Notes under the pieces: generated by a model
The model's input: only the letters and a program-made list of their open reading frames with translations
What the model was told of the DNA's origin: nothing
The model's database searches: none
Source: JAILEN01 sp036723975
GTDB lineage: Bacteria; Bacillota; Clostridia; Lachnospirales; Lachnospiraceae
Assembly: GCA_036723975.1 (NCBI GenBank)
Contig: DAIMGJ010000010.1
Span: 17,432 to 81,431 of the forward strand
DNA: 64,000 bases
Reading direction: 5' to 3'
In this document: positions 45,247 to 53,687 of the stretch, piece after piece
Position numbering within the stretch: the first letter of the stretch is position 1
Layout: each line of letters opens with the position of its first letter
Program-made: the position numbers and the translations under genes

Positions 45247-45843
45247 ATGGCAGAAAAAAGAGTTGCAACCATCAATCGTAAGACCAAAGAAACCGATATT
45301 TTTTGCGAGTTAAATCTTGACGGAAAAGGAGATTGCGAAGTTTCCACCGGTATTGGCTTTTTGGATCATATGTTGGAGTCATTTGCAAAGCATGGTTTTT
45401 TTGATCTTAAGCTTACTTGTAAAGGTGATTTAAATGTAGATTGTCATCATACGATTGAAGATTGCGGAATCGTATTGGGAAACTGTATGAAAAAGGCATT
45501 GTCTGATAAAACAGGTATAAAACGCTACGGCAGTTTTATGCTTCCCATGGATGATGCTCTGGTGCTTTGCGCCATTGATTTATCCGGAAGACCGTATTTA
45601 AATTTTTCTGCTGATTTTCCTGTGGAAAGAGTGGGATATTTTGATACGGAAATGGTCAGAGAATTCTTTTATGCAATTTCTTATTCCGCAGGAATGAATT
45701 TGCATATAAAACTATTAGATGGTATAAATGCACATCATATGGTGGAAGCCATGTTTAAGGCATTTGCAAAAGCTTTGGACGAAGCTTCTCAAAAAGATGA
45801 ACGGATCACTTCAATTTTATCAACGAAAGAAACACTTTGTTAG
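45247..45843 (+). CDS. hisB: Imidazoleglycerol-phosphate dehydratase
   Basis: Dehydrates imidazole-glycerol phosphate to imidazole-acetol phosphate. The 198-residue protein is the monofunctional form without the HAD phosphatase domain. Manganese-site histidine motifs FLDHMLESFAKHG, DCHHTIEDCG and NAHHMVEAMFKAF are all present. Histidinol-phosphate phosphatase must come from elsewhere. Confidence 0.96.
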   Translation: MAEKRVATINRKTKETDIFCELNLDGKGDCEVSTGIGFLDHMLESFAKHGFFDLKLTCKGDLNVDCHHTIEDCGIVLGNCMKKALSDKTGIKRYGSFMLPMDDALVLCAIDLSGRPYLNFSADFPVERVGYFDTEMVREFFYAISYSAGMNLHIKLLDGINAHHMVEAMFKAFAKALDEASQKDERITSILSTKETLC

Positions 45844-45855
45844 GAGTTTTAGTTT

Positions 45856-47139
45856 ATGGAACATAAAAATATAGTTGCAACCATCTATTTAAAAGACGGT
45901 AAGGCAGTACAGGGCAGAGAAGATACCGGTGAAGGCCGTGATATTTTAAAACTTGCCAAAATGTATAATGATACCGGTATTGATAAGCTTTTTTGCGTGG
46001 ATTTATCCAATGACGATGAAGAGCATGAGAAAAACATTCTTGCCATCCGTGAAATCAACCGTTCCGTTGACGTGAAAATCTGCGGTGGCGGAAATATCAA
46101 ACGCTTGGAAGACGTTAAAAAGTTTTTGTATGCCGGCTGTGTAGAGGTCGTTTTGAACGGTGCGAAACCGGATACCATAAAACTTTTAAAAGAAGCTGCA
46201 GAGCGTTTTGGAAAAGAAAAAATGCTTGTGTCCATTAATACTCTCGATTTTGTTTTTAAAAACGCAGAGTTAATGTCTTCTTATGTCCATGAGATTCTTG
46301 TTATGAACAAAGAACTGGTGAAAGGACTTGAAGATTTAACGGATGTGCCTTACATTCTTTGCCAGAAAGAGTATGATCTCGATGAAATCGAAAAGCTTTT
46401 GTCTTCCGATAAGATTCGCGGAATTTACGGCGATTTTATTAATGATACAACCACGGATATCATGAATCTTAAGGCTGAATTATCCGAGCGTAATATCTTG
46501 ATGGATAATTTTGCTCCGAAACTGAAATGGTCCGATTTAAAGACAAACTCCGATGGTTTGGTACCGTGTATTGTCCAGGATTATCGTACAGACGAGGTTT
46601 TAATGCTTGCCTATATGAATGAGGAGAGCTTCAATACCACCATAAAAACCGGTAAAATGACCTATTACAGCCGTTCACGAAGAGAGTTATGGATTAAAGG
46701 AGAGGTTAGCGGACATACGCAGTACGTAAAGTCGCTGACAGCAGATTGTGATTTTGATACACTTCTTGCAAAAGTTTCGCAGGTTGGCGGAATTGCATGT
46801 CATACCGGTGCTCCTAATTGCTTCTTTAATGAGATTATAAAAAAAGAGTACGTTGAGCGTAATCCGCTGAAAGTCTTAGAAGATGTTTATAAAGTTATTT
46901 TAGATCGAAAGGCAAACCCGAAAGAGGGAAGTTATACAAATTATCTTTTCGATAAAGGTCTTGATAAGATCTTAAAAAAGGTCGGAGAAGAGGCTACCGA
47001 AATTGTGATTGCTTCTAAAAACACAAATAATGAAGAGGTTATTTATGAAATCTCCGATTTTATTTATCATTTAATGGTGCTGATGGCGGAAAAAGACGTT
47101 ACATGGGAAGATATTATACGTGAACTTGCCCAGCGCTAA
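45856..47139 (+). CDS. hisIE: HisIE (phosphoribosyl-AMP cyclohydrolase / phosphoribosyl-ATP pyrophosphatase) with N-terminal HisF-like domain
   Basis: A 427-residue three-part protein. Residues 1-215 look like a HisA/HisF TIM barrel (IYLKDGKAVQGREDTGEG, KICGGGNIKRLEDVKKF, KMLVSINTLDF) but have lost both catalytic aspartates: the first-strand aspartate is missing and IDA has become INT. Residues about 216-325 are HisI (YYSRSRRELWIKGEVSGH, ACHTGAPNCFF). Residues 330-427 are HisE (LDKILKKVGEEATEIVIASK). HisI and HisE do steps 3 and 2 of histidine synthesis. The barrel part is presumed non-catalytic. No hisH, hisA or hisF is seen nearby. Confidence 0.93.
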   Translation: MEHKNIVATIYLKDGKAVQGREDTGEGRDILKLAKMYNDTGIDKLFCVDLSNDDEEHEKNILAIREINRSVDVKICGGGNIKRLEDVKKFLYAGCVEVVLNGAKPDTIKLLKEAAERFGKEKMLVSINTLDFVFKNAELMSSYVHEILVMNKELVKGLEDLTDVPYILCQKEYDLDEIEKLLSSDKIRGIYGDFINDTTTDIMNLKAELSERNILMDNFAPKLKWSDLKTNSDGLVPCIVQDYRTDEVLMLAYMNEESFNTTIKTGKMTYYSRSRRELWIKGEVSGHTQYVKSLTADCDFDTLLAKVSQVGGIACHTGAPNCFFNEIIKKEYVERNPLKVLEDVYKVILDRKANPKEGSYTNYLFDKGLDKILKKVGEEATEIVIASKNTNNEEVIYEISDFIYHLMVLMAEKDVTWEDIIRELAQR

Positions 47140-47167
47140 ATGATAGTTTTAATTAATAAGGATTTTT

Positions 47168-49033
47168 ATGAGAAAACTTTTTTTAAGTGATGAAATATTA
47201 ATGAGTGTCGAAAAGTCGGCACGCTATATAGGCAATGAGGTTAACAGCGTTATGAAGAATCCTAACGCTGTTTCTCTACGTTTTTGCATGTGTTTTCCGG
47301 ATGTTTATGAGGTTGGCATGAGTCACCTCGGAATCCAGATTCTCTACGAAATGATGAATCGAAGAGATGACGTATATTGTGAGCGTGTATATTCTCCGTG
47401 GCCGGATTTACATAAGATTATGAAGGAAAAAAATATTCCTTTGTTTGCATTGGAGTCCCAGGATCCGCTTAAGAACTTTGATATGATCGGTATCACGTTA
47501 CAGTACGAGATGTGTTATACGAATATCCTGCAGGTGTTGGATTTAGCACAGATTTCTCTTTTACAAAAGGATCGTTCCAAAGAAGATCCCATTATTATCG
47601 GTGGTGGACCTTGTGTCTACAATCCGGAACCGATTGCCCCCTTTTTTGATATTTTATATATCGGTGAAGGTGAAACCAGTTATGATGAACTTTTTGATTT
47701 GTATATTTCGGAGCGAAACAAACCGGATTATGATAGAGAAGCCTTTTTAAGAAAAGCATCAAGAATTCCGGGCTTATATGTTCCTTCTTTATATCGGGTA
47801 ACTTATAAAACTGACGGTACAATTGAAAGTTTTGGACCGATTTATGATGATGTTCCGGAAAAAGTTGTGCGTCAGGTTGTGACAGATATGGATGTTTCGC
47901 CATATCCGACAGCACCGCTGATTCCTTTTGTAAAAGCGATTCAGGATCGTGCTGTTTTGGAAATTCAGCGCGGCTGTATTCGTGGCTGTCGTTTCTGCCA
48001 GGCCGGTATGATTTACCGACCGAATCGTGAACGCAGCTTAAAGGTGCTTAAAGGATATGCCGAAAAGATTTTGGCTTCCACGGGACATGATGAGATTTCT
48101 TTGTCATCTTTAAGCTCCAGTGATTATACAGGACTTCCGGAGCTTATTGATTTCTTAATTGAAGCTTGTAACAAAGAAAAGGTAAATATTTCTTTGCCAT
48201 CTCTTCGTATTGATGCGTTTTCTTTGGATGTAATGTCAAAAGTGCAGGATATTAAAAAGAGTTCTGTTACCTTTGCACCGGAAGCCGGCTCCCAGAGAAT
48301 GCGAAACGTTATCAATAAAGGCCTTACGGAAGATGACATTTTCGGAGGCGCCAAACAGGCATTTTTAGGCGGCTGGAATAAGGTGAAACTTTATTTTATG
48401 CTTGGTCTTCCGGGAGAAACCGAAGAAGATATGAAGGCAATTCCTATTTTGGGAAATGATATCGCTGCCTTGTATTATGAGATGGTTCCGAAGGAAAATC
48501 GTGTTGGTAAATGCCAGATTACCATGTCGACTTCCTTTTTTGTCCCGAAGCCCTTCACTCCATTCCAGTGGGCAAGAATGTATACGCCGGATGATTACCT
48601 GGGACGTGCAAAAATTGTTAATGATACAATGAAAGAACAGTTAAACCATAAAAGTTTGCGTTATCAGTGGCATCATGCGGATGTTACCGTTTTGGAAGGT
48701 GTCTTTGCAAGAGGAGACCGTCGGGTGGCTGATGTTATCCTGTATGCATATGAACACGGTCAGTTTTTCGATGCATGGGGCGAGTTTTTCTCTATGGAAA
48801 ACTGGAAAAAAGCCTTTGATGCCTGTGGTGTGGATATGGATTTTTATACCATGCGCGAAAGAGATATTGATGAAATCTTTCCTTGGGATTTTATTGATGT
48901 TGGTATTACAAAAGAATTCTTTAAACGTGAATGGTTACGGGCTACAAAAGAAGAGAAAATCACGAAAAACTGTAGAGATGCGTGCAATGCTTGCGGTTGT
49001 ATGACATATAACTGCGGAATTTGTATTCGATAG
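47168..49033 (+). CDS. B12-binding-type radical SAM protein (TIGR03960-like)
   Basis: A 621-residue radical SAM protein of unknown function. The N-terminal part (to about 200) resembles a B12-binding-like domain (MCFPDVYEVGMSHLGIQILYE). The SAM cluster motif is CIRGCRFCQ at about residue 272, followed by GMIYRPNRERS. The C-terminus ends in a cysteine-rich tail CRDACNACGCMTYNCGIC. In Firmicutes this gene precedes a TIGR03936/DUF2344 gene and RNase E/G, exactly as here. A tRNA or rRNA modification role is often assumed but not shown. AAGGATTTTT precedes the ATG. Confidence 0.9.
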   Translation: MRKLFLSDEILMSVEKSARYIGNEVNSVMKNPNAVSLRFCMCFPDVYEVGMSHLGIQILYEMMNRRDDVYCERVYSPWPDLHKIMKEKNIPLFALESQDPLKNFDMIGITLQYEMCYTNILQVLDLAQISLLQKDRSKEDPIIIGGGPCVYNPEPIAPFFDILYIGEGETSYDELFDLYISERNKPDYDREAFLRKASRIPGLYVPSLYRVTYKTDGTIESFGPIYDDVPEKVVRQVVTDMDVSPYPTAPLIPFVKAIQDRAVLEIQRGCIRGCRFCQAGMIYRPNRERSLKVLKGYAEKILASTGHDEISLSSLSSSDYTGLPELIDFLIEACNKEKVNISLPSLRIDAFSLDVMSKVQDIKKSSVTFAPEAGSQRMRNVINKGLTEDDIFGGAKQAFLGGWNKVKLYFMLGLPGETEEDMKAIPILGNDIAALYYEMVPKENRVGKCQITMSTSFFVPKPFTPFQWARMYTPDDYLGRAKIVNDTMKEQLNHKSLRYQWHHADVTVLEGVFARGDRRVADVILYAYEHGQFFDAWGEFFSMENWKKAFDACGVDMDFYTMRERDIDEIFPWDFIDVGITKEFFKREWLRATKEEKITKNCRDACNACGCMTYNCGICIR

Positions 49034-49040
49034 GAGTTTT

Positions 49041-49790
49041 ATGAGAATCAGACTCAAGTTTTCAAAATACGGAACAATGAAATATATCGGCCATTTGGAT
49101 ATGCTGCGCTATTTCCAAAAGGCCTTTCGACGTGCCAACGTTCCCATGAAGTACTCAGAAGGATTTAATCCTCATCCGATTATGTCCTTTGCGGCACCCC
49201 TTGGTGTTGGAATCACTTCGGAAGGGGAATATTTGGATATAGAAACTGAGGTGGATGTTGATTTAAATGCTTTGGTTTGTGATGTAAACGCCCAGATGGT
49301 GGAAGGCTGTGATGTGTTGGCTGCCAGAGAACTTTTACAGGACGAGAAAAAGGCCATGGCTGCTGTTACAGCCGCCGATTACATTGTGTTTTTAAAGAAA
49401 GATGCGTCTTTGCTTTGTGATTTGAATGTAAAAAATACTGTGGAAGCATTTATTTCGCAGGATAGCATCAATGTGGTTAAGAAAACAAAAAAAGGTGAGC
49501 GAGAGATTGATTTAAAACCGTTTGTGTATGATTTTTATGCGGATACATTTGAGCATGCGGATTTTTTATCAAGTCTTTCCGTCGATATAAAAGATGAAGA
49601 GTTTTGTTGTGATTCCACAGATCCGGTCTTTTTTTTAAAGGTTTCCTGTGGAAGTATCGATAACATTAAACCGGAATTAGTACTTACAACCTGCTTTGAA
49701 CAGCTGAGAGATAAAGATAACATTTTTGCAATCCATCGAACACAGATGTATCAGGGTGAGTATCCGAATATCAATGCCTTGGGAGTTTAA
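49041..49790 (+). CDS. Radical SAM-associated protein (DUF2344, TIGR03936-like)
   Basis: A 249-residue protein that in some bacteria is fused to the TIGR03960 radical SAM protein encoded just upstream. RIRLKFSKYGTMKYIGHLDMLRYFQKAFRRA and YSEGFNPHP are the family's typical segments. It has no cluster motif of its own and probably acts as the partner or substrate-binding subunit. AGGAGTTTT precedes the ATG; the gene lies 7 bp after its partner and 2 bp before the RNase E/G gene. Confidence 0.9.
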   Translation: MRIRLKFSKYGTMKYIGHLDMLRYFQKAFRRANVPMKYSEGFNPHPIMSFAAPLGVGITSEGEYLDIETEVDVDLNALVCDVNAQMVEGCDVLAARELLQDEKKAMAAVTAADYIVFLKKDASLLCDLNVKNTVEAFISQDSINVVKKTKKGEREIDLKPFVYDFYADTFEHADFLSSLSVDIKDEEFCCDSTDPVFFLKVSCGSIDNIKPELVLTTCFEQLRDKDNIFAIHRTQMYQGEYPNINALGV

Positions 49791-49792
49791 GA

Positions 49793-51016
49793 ATGAATAC
49801 GTATAAGATGCACAAATTTATACTTTCAAATATAGAGTACGAAACCCAAAAGATCTTTTGTGGGGTTTATTTTGATGCATCCAATCATCCCCTTGATATT
49901 ATGGTAGAAAAGGATTTGTTCCGGGACAATCCTTTTCCGAATGAGGCAATTTATGTTGGAAAGGTTGCACGGATTTTACCGAATCAGGGTGCGTTTGTAA
50001 GGGTTTCATCCAATGTAAGCGGCTATTTACCCTTAACCGAGAATCAGAATTTTTTTTATGTGCGAAAAAACGGAAAAAAACAAGAACTTCAAGTAGATGA
50101 CGAAATCCTGGTTCAGATTAAAAAGCAGCCCATCAAAACGAAAGAAATGGTTTTGGATTCCAATCTTTCTTTTCACGGTGACCATGTGATTCTGGTTACG
50201 GGGGCTTTTAATGTATCTGTTTCTCAGAAACTGAAAAAAGCACAAAAAGCTCATTTTAAAGAATTGTTATGTGAAAAGTTTCCGGATTTATCCGAATTTG
50301 GATTTGTTGTTCGAACCAATGCAATAAAGATTTCCGATGAAGATCTTCTTGCGGAAGCAGAGGCACTGTTTAAAGAATATAAACATCTTTTAACCTATGC
50401 CAAAAACAGAACCGTTTTTGAGTGCGTGAAAAAAGGAAAAGATATTATAGAAGAGTCCCTTCGAAGGCTTGATCCTTCCATATGTGAAATTGAAACGGAT
50501 GATAAGGATATTTACAATTCGCTTTTGGCGATTATGGAAAAGGATATGTATGCTCCATTTATGGCCAATTTAAAGTTTTATGAAGATACTTCCTATCCAC
50601 TGGCGAAACTTTACGGCATTCATACCGTATTGGAAAATGCATTAAAACCAACTGCCTGGTTGAACTCAGGTGCAAACCTCATTATTGAGCAGACGGAAAG
50701 TATGACGGTGGTGGATGTGAATTCCTCAAAGCAGAATTCCAAAAAGGAAACAAATGCGTTTTTAATTAATGTTGAAGCTGCTAAGGAACTGGCGTTGCAG
50801 ATTCGATTAAGAAATATCTCCGGCATTATTATCGTAGACTTTATCAATATGAAATCAGACGTAAATAAAGCGCAGTTGATTTCTGTTTTGTGCGAAGAAA
50901 CAAAGTTTGATCCCTGCAAAGTTACGGTTTTGGATTATACAAAACTGGGACTCGTGGAAATAACAAGAGAAAAACGCTATCCATCTTTAAAAGAAGTGTT
51001 GACATTAAAGAAATAG
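49793..51016 (+). CDS. rng: Ribonuclease E/G family protein
   Basis: Endoribonuclease of the RNase E/G type, 407 residues, lacking the C-terminal scaffold of RNase E. The S1-like domain is at residues about 40-115 (YVGKVARILPNQGAFVRV, YLPLTENQNFF). The two magnesium-binding aspartates appear in VVDVNSSK and IIIVDFINM, and the 5'-sensor/DNase-like part is present. The end LGLVEITREKRYPSL is typical. Probable roles are rRNA maturation and mRNA turnover. The L21 leader follows. Confidence 0.92.
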   Translation: MNTYKMHKFILSNIEYETQKIFCGVYFDASNHPLDIMVEKDLFRDNPFPNEAIYVGKVARILPNQGAFVRVSSNVSGYLPLTENQNFFYVRKNGKKQELQVDDEILVQIKKQPIKTKEMVLDSNLSFHGDHVILVTGAFNVSVSQKLKKAQKAHFKELLCEKFPDLSEFGFVVRTNAIKISDEDLLAEAEALFKEYKHLLTYAKNRTVFECVKKGKDIIEESLRRLDPSICEIETDDKDIYNSLLAIMEKDMYAPFMANLKFYEDTSYPLAKLYGIHTVLENALKPTAWLNSGANLIIEQTESMTVVDVNSSKQNSKKETNAFLINVEAAKELALQIRLRNISGIIIVDFINMKSDVNKAQLISVLCEETKFDPCKVTVLDYTKLGLVEITREKRYPSLKEVLTLKK

Positions 51017-51019
51017 GAT

Positions 51020-51092
51020 GGTATCATATCACAGTATGCCGCACAGCGAGGTTTTTTAAGTTCGTAAGACACCGAAGCTGGCGAGTAATGAT
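51020..51092 (+). promoter_or_regulatory. Candidate L21 leader RNA upstream of rplU
   Basis: The roughly 90-nt gap between rng and rplU contains a structured stretch ending ACACCGAAGCTGGCGAG, with GCC and CAGC segments (51038-51046) able to pair with GCTGGC (51077-51082) and an inner TTAAGTTCGTAAG hairpin. The layout and the CCGAAGCUGGC end resemble the Firmicutes L21 leader (RF00559), which is thought to let L21 control its own operon. The match is from memory. Confidence 0.55.
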
Positions 51093-51108
51093 AATAGGAG
51101 GTGCCAAT

Positions 51109-51417
51109 ATGTACGCAATTATTGCAACAGGTGGTAAGCAGTACAAAGTATCTGAAGGCGATATCATTACCATTGAAAAGCTTGGAGTAGAAGCTGGTGA
51201 GAAAGTTACCTTTGATCAGGTATTAGCTGTGAGCGATAAGGGACTTAAAGTAGGTGATCCTACAGTTTCCGGAGCTACCGTTGAAGCTTCTGTACTTCGT
51301 GAAGGAAGAGCTAAAAAGGTTATCGTTTATAAGTATAAACCAAAGACTGGTTATCATAAGAAGAACGGTCATAGACAGTCTTTCACACAGGTAAAGATTG
51401 AAAAGATCAACGCTTAA
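51109..51417 (+). CDS. rplU: 50S ribosomal protein L21
   Basis: Large-subunit ribosomal protein of 102 residues. YAIIATGGKQYKVSEGD at the start and the basic end KPKTGYHKKNGHRQSFTQVKI are typical. The ATG at 51109 has AGGAGGTG at a proper distance; an in-frame ATG at 51088 lies before that site and inside the leader. It heads the conserved rplU-prp-rpmA group. Confidence 0.97.
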   Translation: MYAIIATGGKQYKVSEGDIITIEKLGVEAGEKVTFDQVLAVSDKGLKVGDPTVSGATVEASVLREGRAKKVIVYKYKPKTGYHKKNGHRQSFTQVKIEKINA

Positions 51418-51420
51418 TCT

Positions 51421-51744
51421 ATGATTAAAGTCACTGTTTTTAAAAAAGACAATTCATTTATGGGATTAAAGAGTGTTGGTCATGCAGGTTATGCCGACAA
51501 GGGACAGGATATTGTTTGTTCCGCAGTGAGCGTTCTTTTGATTAACACAGTAAATTCCATAGAAACACTTACCCAAGATGAGATTTCTTATAAGAATATT
51601 TCTTCGGGAGATTTGGAGGTTTCCTTTCCAAAGGGTTTATCCGATTCCGGGAATTTGCTTATGAATTCTTTGATTTTGGGATTGAATGAAATCAAAAATG
51701 AGTACGGCGAAACGTACTTTACTTTATCGGTTAAGGAGGTGTAA
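51421..51744 (+). CDS. prp: Ribosomal-processing cysteine protease Prp
   Basis: Small cysteine protease (YsxB, 107 residues) that removes the N-terminal extension of ribosomal protein L27. The catalytic pair is visible in GHAGYADKGQDIVCSAVS, with the histidine and cysteine 12 residues apart as in the family. It sits between rplU and rpmA, whose product has the cleavable extension. The stop is 4 bp before the rpmA start. Confidence 0.95.
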   Translation: MIKVTVFKKDNSFMGLKSVGHAGYADKGQDIVCSAVSVLLINTVNSIETLTQDEISYKNISSGDLEVSFPKGLSDSGNLLMNSLILGLNEIKNEYGETYFTLSVKEV

Positions 51745-51748
51745 AGAC

Positions 51749-52033
51749 ATGTTACAGATGAACCTTCAGTTATTTGCTCATAAAAAGGGAATGGGTTCTA
51801 CAAAGAACGGTAGAGATTCTGAGTCTAAGAGATTAGGCGCAAAGAGAGCAGATGGTCAGTTTATTACTGCTGGAAGCATCATTTATAAACAGCGTGGAAC
51901 AAAGATCCATCCTGGAGTAAATGTTGGTAAGGGCGGAGATGATACTTTGTTTGCAAAGGAAAGCGGAATTCTTCGTTTTGAAAGAAAAGGTAGAGACAAG
52001 AAGCAGGCTTCTGTCTATCCAGTAGAGAACTAA
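51749..52033 (+). CDS. rpmA: 50S ribosomal protein L27 with cleavable N-terminal extension
   Basis: Large-subunit protein near the peptidyl-transferase centre, 94 residues as encoded. The first nine residues MLQMNLQLF precede AHKKGMGSTKNGRDSESKRLG; cleavage between Phe and Ala by Prp is expected from the known NLQxF-A site in Firmicutes. AAGGAGGTG lies before the ATG at 51749. The GTIIYKQRG-like segment (GSIIYKQRGTKIHPG) is standard. A terminator separates it from obgE. Confidence 0.96.
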   Translation: MLQMNLQLFAHKKGMGSTKNGRDSESKRLGAKRADGQFITAGSIIYKQRGTKIHPGVNVGKGGDDTLFAKESGILRFERKGRDKKQASVYPVEN

Positions 52034-52043
52034 TATGTTTATC

Positions 52044-52080
52044 GGACCCGACTCTTGCAAGAGCCGGGTCTTATTTTTCT
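52044..52080 (+). terminator. Intrinsic terminator between rpmA and obgE
   Basis: GACCCG-A-CTCT (52045-52055) pairs with AGAG-C-CGGGTC (52060-52070) with one mismatch, and TTATTTTTCTT follows. Confidence 0.85.
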
Positions 52081-52094
52081 TAAAGGTGAATGTT

Positions 52095-53378
52095 ATGTTT
52101 GCAGATCGTGCAAAAATTATTATAAAATCAGGAAAAGGCGGAAACGGACATGTGTCTTTTCGCCGTGAAAAATATGTTCCGGCCGGTGGTCCTGACGGTG
52201 GTGACGGCGGTAAAGGCGGAGACGTAATTTTTGAAGTGGATAAGGGAATGAATAACTTATCCGATTATCGTCATAAGCATAAGTTTTCTGCCACACCGGG
52301 TGAAGAAGGCGGCAAAAGAAATTGCCATGGAAAAAATGGTGCCGATCTTATTCTAAAAGTGCCGGAAGGTACGGTTGTAAAAGAAGCACAGAGCGGAAAA
52401 GTCATTGCCGATATGTCCGGTGATAATCAGCGACAAATCGTTTTGTTTGGCGGCAAAGGCGGACTCGGAAATCAGCATTTTGCGACTTCCACCATGCAGG
52501 CTCCGAAATATGCGCAGCCGGGTGGAGAATGTATAGAGCTGGAAGTCCTTTTGGAACTAAAAGTTCTTGCGGATGTAGGATTGGTTGGTTTTCCAAACGC
52601 CGGAAAGTCCACACTTTTATCACGTATTTCCAACGCAAAGCCTGAGATTGCAAGCTATCCGTTTACGACCCTGCATCCGATTTTGGGTGTGGTTGATATC
52701 GGCGAAGGAAAAGGCTTTGTTATGGCAGATATTCCGGGTCTTATAGAAGGAGCTTCCGAAGGTGTAGGCCTTGGGCATCAGTTTTTAAGACATATTGAAC
52801 GTACGAAGGTGCTTGTTCATATGGTAGATGGAGCTTCTTTTGACGGAAGAGATCCGGTTGAAGATGTTTATACCATTCGCAAAGAACTAAAGAATTACAG
52901 CGATGTAATTGCAAATAAGCCTCAGATTATCGTAATTAATAAATTGGATGCCGTACCGGATCAAAAAGAAGAAATATTAAAGCGTATGCAGGATGAATTT
53001 GGTGCTGACGGCACAAAAATCCTTCCGATTTCTGCAGTTTCCGGAGAGGGCGTAGATGTCTTGGTTCGGGAAATTGCAAATATGCTTTCTAATTTTGATG
53101 ATAAACCGATTGTTTATGAACAGGAATACGATCCGGCAGAGCATGTATTTGAGAACGAAGCCTATGAGGTTTATATTGCGGAGGACGGTGCATATTGCGT
53201 GGAAGGTCCTAAGATTGAAAAAATGCTTGGATACACCAATATGGAATCTGAAAAAGGATTTTTGTTCTTCCAACGATTTATGAAAGAACAGGGTATTTTA
53301 AAGGAATTGGAAGAGAAGGGTATCAAAGACGGCGATACGGTTCGTATGTATTCCCTAGAGTTTGAGTACTATAAGTAA
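52095..53378 (+). CDS. obgE: GTPase Obg
   Basis: Essential GTPase in 50S assembly and stress and growth control. The 427-residue product has the glycine-rich Obg fold (residues 1-158: KSGKGGNGHVSFRREKYVP, GPDGGDGGKGG), a G domain with GFPNAGKST, DIPGLIEGA and NKLD, and the C-terminal OCT domain. An upstream in-frame ATG at 52035 would translate through the terminator, so ATG 52095 with AAAGGTGAA before it is the start. Confidence 0.96.
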   Translation: MFADRAKIIIKSGKGGNGHVSFRREKYVPAGGPDGGDGGKGGDVIFEVDKGMNNLSDYRHKHKFSATPGEEGGKRNCHGKNGADLILKVPEGTVVKEAQSGKVIADMSGDNQRQIVLFGGKGGLGNQHFATSTMQAPKYAQPGGECIELEVLLELKVLADVGLVGFPNAGKSTLLSRISNAKPEIASYPFTTLHPILGVVDIGEGKGFVMADIPGLIEGASEGVGLGHQFLRHIERTKVLVHMVDGASFDGRDPVEDVYTIRKELKNYSDVIANKPQIIVINKLDAVPDQKEEILKRMQDEFGADGTKILPISAVSGEGVDVLVREIANMLSNFDDKPIVYEQEYDPAEHVFENEAYEVYIAEDGAYCVEGPKIEKMLGYTNMESEKGFLFFQRFMKEQGILKELEEKGIKDGDTVRMYSLEFEYYK

Positions 53379-53387
53379 GAGGTTGTT

Positions 53388-53678
53388 ATGACAAATAAAC
53401 AAAGAGCATATTTATCTTCTTTAGCAAATGACCTGGATGCTATTTTTCAGGTAGGCAAAAATTCACTTTCTCCTGAATTGATTCAGGGAATTGATGACGC
53501 AATCGCAAAGCGAGAGTTAATTAAGGTATCTGTATTAAAGAACTGTTTTGATGATCCAAAAGAGATTGCAGCTGTTATTGCAGAACGTACCCGTTCCGAA
53601 GTGGTACGTGTAATCGGCAAAAAGATTATACTTTATCGTCCGGCTAAGAAACCGGTGATTGAACTTCCGAAGAAATAG
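53388..53678 (+). CDS. yhbY: Ribosome assembly RNA-binding protein YhbY
   Basis: A 96-residue CRM-domain protein that binds pre-50S particles. LTNKQRAYLSSLANDLDAIFQVG-like start, GKNSLSPELIQGIDDAI, ELIKVSVLKNC and IGKKIILYRP are typical. It lies 9 bp after obgE and 9 bp before nadD, the usual order. Confidence 0.94.
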   Translation: MTNKQRAYLSSLANDLDAIFQVGKNSLSPELIQGIDDAIAKRELIKVSVLKNCFDDPKEIAAVIAERTRSEVVRVIGKKIILYRPAKKPVIELPKK

Positions 53679-53687
53679 GGTTAGATT

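Noticed and set aside
52035..52094. Upstream ATG start for obgE
   Set aside because: It would translate through the terminator hairpin and add residues not found in Obg proteins; ATG 52095 is correct.
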